This document shows, piece after piece, positions 1-10,376 of a stretch of DNA of 64,000 nucleotides. Source of the stretch: Gymnothorax reevesii. Taxonomy: Eukaryota > Chordata > Actinopteri > Anguilliformes > Muraenidae. The number at the start of each line of letters is the position of its first letter. The stretch's first letter is position 1. Location of the stretch: NCBI GenBank assembly GCA_029721435.1, contig CM056573.1:151921947-151985946 (forward strand), in the 5' to 3' direction. A program made the position numbers and the translations under genes. Below the pieces are notes generated by a model. That model did not search any database. It was not told the DNA's origin and worked only from the letters and a program-made list of their open reading frames with translations.

Positions 1-13
1 TGGCGAGTCAAGG

Positions 14-586
14 TTGTCCTCAATCCAGTGTTTGGGAATATTCAAGATTCAACCCCGAAACCACAAGGCCCGAAAGCTCAGAGGGGTAACAATCCCCAGC
101 GCTAAACCCAAGTTATCAGGAGGTAAAGGCAGTTTTGTTACGTCAGTGACACCAGTGGACATGGAGAAGCAAAACAAGCTGAACAAGGTCAACTCAAGTG
201 CGTTTGAAAAGCCATGCTTATTTTGTACTGGAGAACATGCTATGGAGTGCTGCAAGAAGATAACGTTGAAGCCCCATAAAGAGAAGATTGAATTACTCAG
301 GACAAAAGGAATCTGCTTCTCATGTTTGATCAGAGGACACATGAGTAAGATGTATAGGAATCGTCTGACGTGTCTTTCGTGTGAACTCAAACATCCAACT
401 ATCCTGCACATCAATACAACAGACCGAAAGAAGGAAGAGGCCACTACTCCTAAGAAGGAAGAGAGCACCACAGCTACACCTACAGCTAAAGGTGAGGAGG
501 TCTCCAGCGCCATGGTCTCACTGCAGGCTTGTGGACTTACTGGGGCCGGAGGAAAGGATTGTGCTCTCGCGATTCTACCCAAGTGA
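14..586 (+). pseudogene. BEL/Pao gag C-terminal zinc-knuckle fragment
   Basis: The reading frame holds a Cys/His-rich block around codons 67-135, including CLFCTGEH, GICFSCLIRGH and TCLSCELKH, typical of the nucleocapsid-like region that precedes the protease in BEL/Pao polyproteins. In an active element it would bind genomic RNA and help particle assembly. A Lys/Glu/Thr-rich linker follows. The frame breaks just before the protease, which continues in another frame from about 529. The annotated first codon is only where the window opens the frame; the true gag start lies upstream. Confidence 0.75.
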
Positions 587-1260
587 AGATGGCCAAGGGA
601 AGCAGAGTGATCAGGACATATGCATGCCTGGACTCTGGAAGCTCTGCTACCTTCAGCTTCTCGGAGCAGATGAAGCAGTTGGATGCCAGAGGCCAGAAAA
701 CGGAGATACTGCTCAGGACAATGACCCAGGAATGGCCTGTTAGCAGTTACAGACCGGATAGGCTGGAAGTGAGTGATCTGGAAAGCAACAACTTCTTTGC
801 TCAACCTGAAGTGCATACACAGATCATCATACCAGTCTCGCTAGAGATCATACCAAGGAGAAAGGATCCAAAGGAGTGGTCATATCTGAAGGAAGTCCCA
901 CTGACTACTATTGACGCAGAAGTTGGACTAATGATCGCAATGAATGCTCCCAAAGCCATGGAGCCTTGGGAGATCATTAATAGCAAAGGAAACGGGCCCT
1001 ATGCAGTGAGAACCCATCTCGAATGGGTGGTTAACGGTCCCCTGAGCAGCAGTTTGCCTATCGACAAGCAGGGTCGACTACGTGCAACCTCAAACCGAGT
1101 CACCGTAGCGAACCTGGAAGAACTGCTCATCAAGCAGTGCAACCAAGATTTCTCAGAGCGAGGCAAAGGTGAGAAGGCCAAGCTATCTGCAGAGGACAAG
1201 CGATTCCTGGACATTGCAGCTAAGTCCATTACGAAGAAGGATGGACACTACCAGTTATGA
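529..1260 (+). pseudogene. BEL/Pao aspartic protease region
   Basis: Contains ACLDSGSSATFSF, the active-site Asp-Ser-Gly loop of a retropepsin-like protease, about 33 codons into the frame, followed by the domain that links protease to RT in BEL/Pao elements. The segment is in the same frame as the RT segment starting at 1384, but TGA stops at 1258-1260 and 1318-1320 separate them. In an intact polyprotein it would cleave Gag-Pol. Here it cannot be made as part of a full polyprotein. Confidence 0.7.
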
Positions 1261-1383
1261 TTGCCATTCCGCAAAGAGGACGTGAATCTGCCAAATAATA
1301 GATGGATGGCAGAGCAGTGAGCCATAAACCTCATCAAGAGATTCGAGAGGGACGGGGCATACTTTGCGGACTATGAAGGCTTC

Positions 1384-2157
1384 ATGAGTGACATCCTGGA
1401 AAAGGGGCATGCCGAGAGGGTGCCAGAAGGGCAGCTGCAGAGAGAAGAAGGGAAGGTTTTGTACATACCTCACCACGGTGTGTACCACATGAAGAAAGGG
1501 AAGATCTGTGTAGTATTTGACTACGCTGCATCATTCCATGGGACATCACTCAATACTGAGTTGCTACAGGGTCCCGATCTCACGAACATGCTGCAGGGTG
1601 TCATCCTCCTATTCCGCCAAGAACCAGTGGCCATCATGGCCAACATTGAGGGCATGTTCCATCAAGTCCAAGTATCGGAGCCGGATGTAGATTTCCTCCA
1701 TTTCTTGTGGTGGCCCAACAATGACATCAGCCAGCCGCTGGCCGAATACAGAATGATGGTCCATCTATTTGAAGCAGTCTCGTCACCCAGCTGTGCGAAC
1801 TACGCGCTCAAGAGAACAGCAGACGACAATGAAGGAAAGGTAAGTGATGAAGTCCTAAGCACCATCCGTTGGAACTTCTATGTGGACGTCTGCCTCAAGT
1901 CGGTTCCGGATGACACGCAAGCCATCTCACTGACTCAAAACCTCAGAGCAGTCTGTTCTACTGGTGGATTCAGGCTTACGAAGTGGGTCAGTAACAGCCG
2001 TGCTGTTCTGTCTGCTAAACCAGATGAAGACAAGGCTAAGGAAGTTAAGGAGCTCGACCTCAACCGGGAAGATCTACCGGTGGAACGAGCACTCGGAATT
2101 CAGTGGCATGTGGAAACACCTTCTCTTTTAAGACTGCCACAAAGCAGCAACCCTTAA
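1384..2157 (+). pseudogene. BEL/Pao reverse transcriptase, two active-site positions altered
   Basis: RT motifs are readable: the start (GVYHMKKGKICVVFDY), motif A at 1630-1660 and motif C at 1879-1890. Motif A reads ANIEGMF, with Asn at codon 1642-1644 where RTs carry the first catalytic Asp. Motif C reads YVDV, with Val at codon 1888-1890 where RTs carry the second Asp of the YxDD box. Two of the three metal-binding carboxylates are therefore missing, and the frame also shifts near 2130. The enzyme is dead on two independent grounds. The comparison is from general knowledge of RT motifs. Confidence 0.8.
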
Positions 2158-3239
2158 CCAGGAGAGGAATTCTGCCAGTGACTTACTCCGTTTATGACCC
2201 CATGGGATTCTTGGCCCCACTGATTCTCCCAGCAAAAAGGATCATGCAGGATCTCCGCAAGATAAACTGTGGAGGGGATGACCAGATCCCAGAGGCTCAC
2301 GCTCAGTCCTGGCTCAGATGGCTGGAAGATCTAAGCAAGCTGTCGAACCTCCATATCAGCCGCTGCTTTAAACCCAGCAACTTCGGACAAATGCACACTG
2401 CTCAACTACATCATTTCAGTGATGCCAGCGAACTTGGGTATGGTACAGCTAGCTACCTGCATCTGACTAACCCCAAAGGTGACATCCATATCTTCTTTGT
2501 CATGGGTAAATCATGGGTAGCCCCACTGAAGCAAATGACAATTCCTAGAATGGTGCTAGCAGCAGCTGTGGTCGCGGTCCGCATTGGCAAGATGCTGAAA
2601 GAGGAGCTGGAATTGGAACTTCAGGAATCTGTCTTCTGGACAGATAGCACGTCTGTCCTTAAGTACATCAACAACACTACCAGTCAATTCCAGACCTACG
2701 TTGTGAATCGTATTTCGATCATCCGAGACTTGTCAGACCGATCACAGTGGCACTATGTGAATACAGCAGTCAACCCTGCAGATGACGCGTCACGTGGCCT
2801 AACGATGGAGTCCTTCCTCAAAACCAGTCTATGGCTGAATGGCCCAGACTTCCTACTGGGACTGAAGATGACTGGCCAAAGTATCCGGATGAGCTGCCTT
2901 GTTTCTCTGAGGAATTCAGAAGTAAGGAAGAGCACTGTCACGTTCAATACAGCTGTGATAGACTATGACAGCGATCCCACTGCCAAGCTTATCAAGCACT
3001 TCTCGTTGTGGGATAAGCTGAAGAAGCTGAAGAAGGCTACAGCATGGCTTTTAAAGGAACACTTCATAAGCTGAGCCTCAAAAGAAAAGAGCTGCAGGCC
3101 ACAATCGGCACAAAGGATAAAGACTGCAAACCACAAGACCACCTAGAGGACCAGATGAACAAGATAACGGCTCAGCTAGGAGCTCAGAGACTAAGCTATT
3201 CCCAGAGTGGATGTGGCTTTTCCGAATTTGTTTGCCGCT
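2103..3239 (+). pseudogene. BEL/Pao RNase H and start of integrase linker
   Basis: In a shifted frame the polyprotein continues with the connection segment (SVYDPMGFLAPL) and an RNase H domain: HFSDASELGYGTASY holds the first Asp, FWTDSTSVLKYI another, and NPADDASRG the last. The frame stays open to 3074 and ends in a basic, helical stretch that in BEL/Pao elements leads into integrase. Only short traces of that linker are seen to about 3230, then recognisable coding stops. The RNase H residues look preserved although the RT upstream does not. Confidence 0.75.
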
Positions 3240-4224
3240 ATAACATTTTAGTGACCATAAGTGACAATAAAATACATTATTTTTTATTTCTTAAGACAAA
3301 ATTTGAGGCCCCTTCAAATTTAGCTTTTAAGGCTTTCAGGGTGTCTCATCCGTATTTCGAACACTACACCAGCGATCTCCAGGCTTGAAGAGGTTGAAAC
3401 GGAGAGATATAAGAAAATTAGAGTGGGCAATGTGTGGGCTGGACCAAAGCGGAAACGGCAGAACAGCTTCGCCATCTTGTGTATGTATAAATGTCCAATG
3501 AGGCACATGTAAACAGTAGACTAAACATGGGTGGCGACAAATTAGCGACATTTTTTCCGTGGTTTTTTATCCTTTCATACTGAAAATGGACTCAAATAAG
3601 GAATTGTAATCAAACAACAATATTTATATAAATAAATATTTGTTTTCAATCCGGTATATTCAATGTTTATTTAATTGGAAGACATTACAGAAAAATCGGA
3701 ACTTCATCTGTTCTCCCATATGAGCGAGTTTTTGTTGAATACGAGCACGATTTAGGTCATTTATACTGCATTTTCCATTGAACGTCTGCCCCGATATACA
3801 TACACAAGACAGCGGCGGCGTGCTGCCACGGAATCGACGGGATTGTCCACTCTAGTTTTCTGATATCTCTGTGTGTTGAAAGTCTTGAAGCCGTGAACTT
3901 TACGCGGTATCACTCTTCCTGTTTAGTCACCTTTCTCCTCTTTTCTTGGCTTACTCTCCCGTGCAATGCAAGGAGTGGACTATCCCATTTGTGCATTTTA
4001 GAAGGGGGAGCAGAGGCCCCCAGTATTTTATTTTGCTCCATTTGAGACCAACTTTAATCTTTTGACCAATTCATTTATTTGCTTTTTGATTCAATAATGA
4101 CATTAATTACTAAGAAAATATTTAATTCATAAAAAAATTAGACTTTTCATTCCAGGCTTCTCAAGGACCCCCTCCCACTGTGGGCCTGGGTAATCAGTAC
4201 CCTTCCCCCCGTGCTACGCCCCTG
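3240..4224. other. No gene recognised
   Basis: AT-rich sequence with short spurious frames only. No repeat end, RNA gene or conserved protein segment was recognised. The run of C and A at 4150-4215 is simple-sequence-like. Confidence 0.5.
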
Positions 4225-4289
4225 CAGTCTGGGAGAGCTTAGAAGTACTCAAGAGGACTCCTAACTCACTAAAATCTATTCACAAAGAA

Positions 4290-5060
4290 TGAGAAAATTG
4301 CTGCTGCTGTTGAAAGACAGAATGACATGGAAATTCTGAATGTTGCACAGAAAAGATATCGGATCGACTGTGAAGGGATTTTATTCATTGTTGACTTTGT
4401 GAGGGAGAGAAGTGCGTCTCCAACCATGAGAAACAACCCAATAAGCCCTGAAACAAAATGTTTGACAACACTATATTACTTGGCCACCTGAAAAAAGCAA
4501 CTTTGCAACTTGGACAATTTAGGGATTTCACAATCATCTGTCAGTCGCTCATGTCACCAAACAATCAATGCACTCTGTGAACCTCATTCCGACAGTTTAT
4601 CCGGTTTCCAATGGACATTCGCCAACAACACAGAATCAAATTTTAATTCATGCCCATCTCAGGTATGCCCGGTATCAACAGTGCTGTTGACGGGACCCAG
4701 ATGCAAATTATTTCTCCGACCCAAGATGAAGAGGTATTTGTAAACAAGAACAAAAAATTCATTCCATCAACACCCAGATAGAATTTGATGCCGAATGCAA
4801 TATTTTGGGCATTGTTGCAAAATGGCCAGGATCTATGTACGCACGACTCTCGCATTCTAATGGAAGGCAGCTTATGACAATTATTTGACAGGCATTATGT
4901 GCCTGCGGAATGCCACTTGCGAGGTGACAGTGGCTTTGGTGCACTACCTCCTGCTATGCATCAATAATTTTATGAGGCTACTGAGCAAGGGTTATATTTA
5001 ATAGATCATCATAATAATACCAGCCTCCGTCATATTTTGTATGCTTATTTACATTGTAGA
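4290..5060 (+). pseudogene. PIF/Harbinger (HARBI1-like) transposase relic
   Basis: Fragments in shifting frames match the family: LGISQSSVSR (helix-turn-helix, near 4516), then AVDGTQMQII (first catalytic Asp, near 4690), FVNKNKKF, a NILGIVAKWPGS block near 4800, and LRGDSGFG (second Asp) near 4920. Stops and frameshifts occur near 4490, 4570, 4770 and 4840. Family members cut and paste Harbinger DNA in the nucleus with a SANT-domain partner, and a relic of that partner lies just downstream on the opposite strand. Non-functional. Confidence 0.7.
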
Positions 5061-5099
5061 CTATCAATGACAAAGAAGCTTAGAATGCCTTCCTGTTTG

Positions 5100-5385
5100 A
5101 ACGATAGCCCGTTTATAGCTGCAATCTCTGACCTCCCCACGATTGCAGCCCAAACCACCACTTCTCGCAGTCATCTGGTGTCCAAGACTCTGAGGGGAAT
5201 GCAGCATTGATCTGTAGGCTAATATTACCCCACGCATCCCGCTTGGATTCACTGTTCACCCCCGAGCCAAATTTCCCTTCGATTATATGCTTTCGCTCCA
5301 GCACCAACTGGGCCACCAACTGGTCGTGGCTCCAGTTGGGCTTTCGCGTCTTTATTGAACTTTCATCCGTGACAGTTTAGGGCAA
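5100..5385 (-). pseudogene. SANT/Myb-like Harbinger accessory protein fragment
   Basis: The minus-strand frame reads a basic start (KPNWSHDQL), LVLERKHIIEGKFGSG, KRDAWGNISLQINAAF and DCEKWWFGLQS. This is the spacing of bulky residues of the trihelix Myb/SANT-like domain (MSANTD type), which in Harbinger elements carries the transposase to the nucleus and to the element ends. No ATG in frame is seen near 5370 and the frame ends at 5113, so only the DNA-binding domain is left. It converges on the transposase relic. Confidence 0.65.
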
Positions 5386-5925
5386 ATCAACTTGAACGGC
5401 CTAACTTTTAAATGATCACGACATATTTTCATTGGATAATAAGTTGCTAATTATTGGGGCCAATGACGCGTTTCATTATTGACTCGTTTGATGCTATTGG
5501 CATTTTTACTCCGATGTATGCTTATTTGCCTGGAGCGCGATATGTGGAGACTGCACATAGTGCATTTTCAGGAGTGGTCAATATGTTATTTCATGGGACA
5601 AACCAGCCGCTTGAATCATTTCCTCATTTTTTCCTCCATGGGTTGTATATGGGATATTTTTTCAATGGGCCGCCCTGTCACCTAACCACCCAATCACCGT
5701 ATTCAATGTCCCAAGACTCGTGCATGAGTATTGACTTCATTCATAGCAAAAGGACATTTACTCCCACCTATCTCAGAGCTAGTCCTTGTCTAGGAGTTAC
5801 CAGTTTTCTTAACTAAAAGTTGCTGTCAGTGGCTTTTTGAATAACTTTTTTACTTCTCCATGAAATGTTTTGGCGCGATTTAGGACTACTCCTTGCGGTA
5901 AGACAATGCTTTGTGAATACGGCCC

Positions 5926-6065
5926 CAGATATATTCCAACACAGTGTTATGGCCCCAATTTCTTATGACATGTCGGACAGCAAGGGATGACAGACAAAAT
6001 TTTAAAACTTAAACAGATTTAATGAAACAAAGCACTGACCAAGATTGAAATATTTAAAAAAATGA
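5926..6065. other. Short spacer, nothing recognised
   Basis: AT-rich spacer between the Harbinger end and a dispersed repeat. Confidence 0.4.
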
Positions 6066-6412
6066 GATATTTACAGTCCCTTTGTAATTGAGATGGGGTT
6101 TCTATGTTGCGATGTCCTGGGACAGGAAAATGCTCTAACACTGGCAAAAATCCAGAAAAAGAGCTTCACAGGTCTTGAAAAGATTGACAGGTCTGATAAA
6201 ATGTCAATCCTTCCTCTATTTCTCCTTCTCCTTCCTCCCACTACTATACTCTCTCAATCATTCTCCTTATATACTCTTTTCCAGCCCCCTCCCACCTTCC
6301 AGACTTTTTTTTCAATTCTCTGGGACTTTCCCCTCAGAGGCATGCCCAGGACATGTCCAAAAACCTAGCTCCAGACTGGGCTTCACAAAAAAAAAATGTC
6401 AATACTGCCATC
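6066..6412 (+). repeat. Dispersed repeat, copy A
   Basis: About 345 bp closely similar to 17635-17966 in the same orientation. Both start near ATTTACAGTCCCTTTG, carry a pyrimidine-rich middle with CCTCCCACCTTCCAGAC, and end near AATACTGCCATCT. Copy A has GATGTCCTGGGACAGG at 6110-6125. The repeat has no coding capacity. It could be an LTR fragment or the end of a non-autonomous element; no partner structure was found to decide. Confidence 0.8.
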
Positions 6413-6560
6413 TAGTGGATCCCCCACATTACACCTCCATTCCTAAAGGGAAAAACTTTGACTCATAAAGGCAAAATTTTTCTTTTCAATACAAAAATGG
6501 TTAAGTAGACACTAGTATACATAAACATTTAATATAATATGCTTATACACGTGATATACG

Positions 6561-6675
6561 CAAAACCCAAAACCAGTGAAGTTGGCACGTTGTGTAAATC
6601 GTAAATAAAAACAGAATACAATGATTTGCAAATCCTTTTCGACCTCTATTCAATTGAATACACTGCAAAGACAAG
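6561..6675 (+). repeat. Left terminal inverted repeat of Tc1 copy 1
   Basis: Pairs with 8048-8155 in inverse orientation. The shared inner boundary is CTGCAAAGACAAG. The outer end carries an extra CAAAACC repeat that the right end lacks. Confidence 0.9.
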
Positions 6676-6876
6676 TTACTTAATGTTCGAACAGGTAAAC
6701 TCAGTAATGTTTTGCAAATATTAGCTCATTTGGAATTTGATGCCTGCAACACGTTTCAAAAAAGCTGGCACAAGTGGCAAAAAAGACAGAGAGTTGAGGA
6801 ATGCACATCAAACACTTATTTGGAACATCCCACAGGTGAATGGGCTAATTGGGAACAGGTGGGTGCCATGATTGGG

Positions 6877-6883
6877 TATAAAA
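6877..6883 (+). promoter_or_regulatory. TATA box of Tc1 transposase, copy 1
   Basis: GGGTATAAAAGCAGC lies 39 bp before the transposase ATG at 6922. The same box is present at the matching position in copies 2 and 3. A start about 30 bp downstream would leave a very short leader. It also argues that the open frame running upstream of the ATG (from 6712) is not coding. Confidence 0.6.
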
Positions 6884-6921
6884 GCAGCTTCTCTGAAATG
6901 CTCAGTCATTCACAAACAAGG

Positions 6922-7944
6922 ATGGGGCGAGGGTCACCACTTAGTGAACAAATGCGTGAGCTGATTGTCGAACAGTTTAAAAACAACATTCCTCAACGAG
7001 CTATTGCAAGAAATTTAGGGATTTCATCATCTACGGTCCGTAATATCGTCAAAAGGTTCAGAGAACCTGGAGAAATCACTGCACGTAAGCGACAAGGCCG
7101 AAAACCAACATTGAATGCCCGTGACCTTTGATCCCTCAGGCGGTACTGTATCAAAAACCGACATCAGTATGTTAAGGACATCACCACATGGGCTCAGGAA
7201 CACTTCAGAAAACCACTGTCAGTCACTACAGTTCGTCGCTACATCTGCAAGTGCAAGTTAAAACTCTACAATGCAAAGCGAAAGCCATTAACCAACAGCA
7301 CCCAGACACGCCGCCGGCTTCGCTGGGCCCAAGCTCATCTAAGATGGACTGATGTAAAGTGGAATAGTGTTCTGTGGTCTGACGAGTCCACATTTCAAAT
7401 TGTTTTTGGAAACTGTGGACGTCGTGTCCCCCGGACCAAAGAGGAAAAGATCCATCCGGACTGTTATAGGCGCAAAGTTCAAAAGCCAGCATCTGTGATG
7501 GTATGGGGCTGTATTAGTGCCCAAGGCATGGGCAACTTACACATATGTGAAGGCATCATTAATGCTGAAAGGTACATACAGGTTTTGGAGCAACATATGT
7601 TGCCATCCAAGCAACGTCTTTTTCATGGACGCCCCTGCTTTTTTCAGCAAGACAATGCCAAGCCTCATTCTGCATGTGTTACAACACCATGGCTCCGTAG
7701 TAAAAGAGTGCGGGTACTAGACTGGCCTGCCTGTAATCTAGACCTGTCTCCCATTGAAAATGTGTGGCGCATTATGAAGCGTAAAATACGACAACAGAGA
7801 CCCCGGACTGTTGAACAACTTAAGCAGTACATCAAGCGAGAATGGGAAAGAGTTCCACCTGAAAAGCTTCAACAGTTGGTCTCCTCAGTTCCCAAACATT
7901 TACTGGGTGTCGTTTAAAGGAAAGGCGATGTAACACAGTGGTAA
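6922..7944 (+). pseudogene. Tc1 DD34E transposase, copy 1, two in-frame stops
   Basis: One frame runs from ATG 6922 to TAA 7942-7944, about 340 codons, with two interruptions: TGA at 7129-7131 and TAA at 7915-7917, the second only nine codons before the natural end. The N-terminal paired-type helix-turn-helix is visible (QRAIARNLGISSSTVRNIV). The catalytic triad is intact: Asp 7381-7383 in WSDEST, Asp 7651-7653 in QQDNAKPHS, Glu 7756-7758 in SPIEN, with 34 residues between the last two. The family excises and inserts DNA at TA sites. The TGA sits where copy 3 has a CGA arginine codon, which suggests CpG decay. Confidence 0.92.
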
Positions 7945-8047
7945 AAAGGCCCCTGTGCCAACTTTTTTGCAATGTGTTGCTACCTTTAAATTCTAAGTTA
8001 ATGATTATTTAAAAAAAAAAAAGTTTCTCAGTTTTAACATTAAAAAT

Positions 8048-8155
8048 CTTGTCTTTGCAGTGTATTCAATTGAATATAAGTTGAAAAGGATTTGCAAATC
8101 ATTGTATTCTGTTTTTATCTACGATTTACATAACGTGCCAACTTCACTGGTTTTG
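8048..8155 (+). repeat. Right terminal inverted repeat of Tc1 copy 1
   Basis: Inverse complement of 6561-6675 with few differences; followed by TA at 8156-8157. Confidence 0.9.
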
Positions 8156-8157
8156 TA

Positions 8158-8639
8158 CTTGATGATAATATAAGGATGGCTGGAGAGCTGAAGGTCTTCA
8201 AATATTTGTTGAAATGTGCATATCTGAATAACTATAAACATGTTCAATCTTGTTAATTGTATCCTGTCACTGGACGCTTTAGACTAACTGTCCGAAAGGC
8301 AACTCACATGCCCGAGATGCCCGGATGGGACATTCCCGGCCGGTTACGTCATGGATTCATGGGGAAAGTGTCGTTCGCTGTGTTTGACAGTCCTGGACAT
8401 GAGGATGTAGAGGATGTGCTTCCTCTCATCTACTCCAAATTAGCTGGAACAAATCGAATGATCAAGAATGGGGTTTTCGGGATAATGTCGCTTTGGATCA
8501 AGAGTGGCATTTGAATCTAAGTTATATGAACACTCACTTAATCAGCAATTATAATTCTTATGATATTCATAAATTTCATGATCTTACTTTCTGATGTTAA
8601 AATATAGCATACATGGACATTAGCTCTGGTGTGATTTAT
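8158..8639 (+). other. Unassigned stretch with one short open frame
   Basis: The only notable frame is 8257-8514, 85 codons opened by a TTG, with no motif recognised. It could be the end of the coding part of the LINE whose tail follows, or chance. No other structure is seen. Confidence 0.3.
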
Positions 8640-8821
8640 AATCCTTATGATATTTTAACCATAACCAAACTGTTTTTTCTGGAAGTTGGGGCCGGGACTC
8701 TGATAAGCGATTTCGCTTCTCCGGCGACCCTTTCGGTCATGATACATGTTGTGTTGTGTTGAAATTGTCATGAAATGATTTACAATCATGCCGAAATAAA
8801 ATAAAATTTAAAAAAAAAAAA
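8640..8821 (+). mobile_element. LINE 3' end with poly(A) tail
   Basis: A GC-richer 3'-UTR-like segment (GCCGGGACTCTGATAAGCG, then CTTCTCCGGCGACCC) leads to GCCGAAATAAAATAAAATTT and a 14-base A run ending at 8822, as expected for a retroposed LINE tail. It abuts the Gmr1-type element exactly where the RNase H coding sequence stops. No RT coding sequence of this LINE is seen to the left, so it is strongly 5'-truncated. The clade was not identified. Confidence 0.5.
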
Positions 8822-9760
8822 AGAGTCACATCTTTGTAGGAGCTCAGATCCACAAGCTTGGTCGCTAGCATCGACCGCGATGGAGAACGGTTTGTTGAAG
8901 TCAGGATATTTGAGCAAGGGGAAGTGACACAGCAGAGACTTCAGGCGATCGAAGGCTCTTTGGCATGCTTCATCCCAAGTGAACTCTGCGCTTTCCTTCA
9001 GTTGGTTGGTGAGATTGAGAGCAATCTCAGCAAAGTTCTTGCAGAACTTGCGGTAGTACCCGATCATTCCAAGGAAGCGGTGCAAAGCTTTTTTGTTGTC
9101 AGGAACTGGAAAGTCAATGATGGCTTGGACTTTAGCATTTATGGGTGCCACCTTACCCTGGCCTATGACGTAACCAAGATACATGACAGTAGCACAACCA
9201 AAGTCACTCTTGTTCAGGTAAACAGTCAGGTTAGCCTGGGTCAAGCGTCGGAACAACGTCTCTACATCTTTCAGATGTTCTTCCAAGGAGTCACTCCATG
9301 TGAATTAGGTCGTCAATGTACGCACTCGTGTGTGTCAATCCGGCGATTGTAGACTGTATCATTCTTTGGAACGTGGCGGGGGCATTTTTCATGCCAAAGG
9401 GTAGGACTTCAAACTGGTATAACCCAGATGGTGTGGCAAAAGCAGAGATGCTCTTGGCTCTCTCAGTTAAAGGCACAAACCAATAACCCTTCAATAAATC
9501 AATCTTGGTCAGAAACTTTGTTTGCCCAACTCTATCGATACAATCATCAACCCTAGGTATTGGAAACACATTTCAAGTTACAGCATTGACTTTTTGCGAT
9601 AATCTGTACAGAATCTAGTACTTCCATCAGGTTTGTGGAACACACAGGGTGAACGCCAACCTGAATTAGAGGGTCTGATAGTATAATTTTCTTACATGTA
9701 CTCAACCTCTTTCTCAGCAATCTTTCTCTTTTCAGGATTTATCCGGTACGGATGCTGTTT
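8822..9760 (-). pseudogene. Gmr1-type reverse transcriptase and start of RNase H
   Basis: Motifs in order on the minus strand: SPCVFHKPDG and TRFCTDYRK (9700-9610), TKIDLLKGYWFVPL (motif A Asp), LPFGMKNAPATFQRM, AYIDDLIH (catalytic box, near 9320), then LGYVIGQGKVAP and FLGMIGYYRKF. It ends in SIAVDASDQA, the first Asp of RNase H. A small insertion near 9288 shifts the frame after the YIDD box, and the segment before 9590 is also out of frame. The coding sequence stops at 8822 at the LINE tail. Confidence 0.85.
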
Positions 9761-9928
9761 TATTCGTTTGGCATCACCAACATCTACATCATGAGAGGCT
9801 ATAGAAACTCTCTTTGGAACATCAGGAAATAGATCTTTATATTTCTTGATCAACCTCTCAAACTGATCTTTCTGGGAGGGTTCTAAGTGCTGGAGTTATA
9901 CATCAAGATTTAGCACTACTTCAGAATT

Positions 9929-10210
9929 TTACAATTTACATGAAAGAACTTCAGCTTTAATTCTGGGTTCATCATCTTGAAACTCCCCCTCATCTTCAAG
10001 AGTCTCGGCCATAGGAGGATCTGAAGTGACGGCTGCAACCCTAGCATTCCTATCATGATAAGGCTTCAGCATATTAATGTGACACCACTGTTTTGGCTTT
10101 CTCCTATCTAGAGTCTTCACAATGTAATTGAGATCATTGAGTTTTGTTAGAATTTCATAAAGACTATGAAATCTAGCCTGCAACGGATTGGACTGCAAGG
10201 GAAACGACAC
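9929..10210 (-). pseudogene. Integrase C-terminal extension and acidic linker
   Basis: Reads YIVKTLDRRKPKQWCHINML, a small beta-rich segment that follows the integrase core in this group, then an acidic linker. Between 9900 and 9700 the minus strand still resembles the pre-RT segment (KQHPYRINPEKR). This shows that RT follows integrase in one polyprotein rather than belonging to a separate insertion. Confidence 0.7.
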
Positions 10211-10376
10211 AAGGACCTCGTCTTTCGTTTAAACTCACGGCTTTGAGCCTTATGATCATACCAAGTTTTTCATTTTTCCCTGACTTGATTTCAAGTTCTC
10301 CTTCGCTAGATCATAAGCTGCACGCAGTCTTTCCTTGAACTTGCTAGTCTCACAGACTGATACGGGGTTCTTTCTC

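Larger units (their letters stand above)
14..3239 (+). mobile_element. Degraded BEL/Pao LTR retrotransposon (internal part)
   Basis: Successive open segments on the plus strand give gag zinc knuckles, an aspartic protease, reverse transcriptase and RNase H in BEL/Pao order. Reading frames change near 540 and 2130, and stops lie at 1258-1260 and 1318-1320. The integrase core, the env region if any, and both LTRs are not visible: the left side is cut by the window and similarity fades after about 3240. This is an old, incomplete, inactive copy. Family assignment rests on the cysteine-rich gag block and the RT and RNase H sequence style. Confidence 0.85.
4225..5925. mobile_element. PIF/Harbinger DNA transposon remnant
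   Basis: Carries the two genes expected of an autonomous PIF/Harbinger element: a transposase relic on the plus strand (4290-5060) and a SANT/Myb-like relic on the minus strand (5100-5385), facing each other. The right side ends near TTTGTGAATACGGCCCC (5910-5925), the kind of terminus seen in fish Harbinger elements. A related ATTCACAAAG lies near 4278 on the left. Exact ends and the 3-bp target duplication were not resolved, so the boundaries are approximate. Confidence 0.6.
6561..8155 (+). mobile_element. Tc1-like transposon, copy 1 (nearly complete)
   Basis: A 1595-bp element with inverted ends of about 110 bp. The left begins CAAAACCCAAAACCAGTG and the right ends CACTGGTTTTG followed by TA, the expected Tc1 target. 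It carries one transposase gene on the plus strand with a TATA box just upstream. Two more copies of the same family lie at 21700-23288 and 31709-33253 in the opposite orientation. Of the three, this copy has the fewest lesions. Confidence 0.93.

Noticed and set aside
49..816. A 255-codon minus-strand open frame
   Set aside because: Antisense to the BEL/Pao gag and protease, no protein motif; a shadow of the plus-strand element.
5454..5816. 120-codon frame as a host gene
   Set aside because: No motif, lies between the Harbinger SANT relic and the element end, and overlaps another equally open frame.
6712..6921. In-frame upstream extension of the Tc1 transposase
   Set aside because: It runs through a conserved TATA box, is broken in copy 3, and precedes a good ATG followed by the usual transposase N-terminus.
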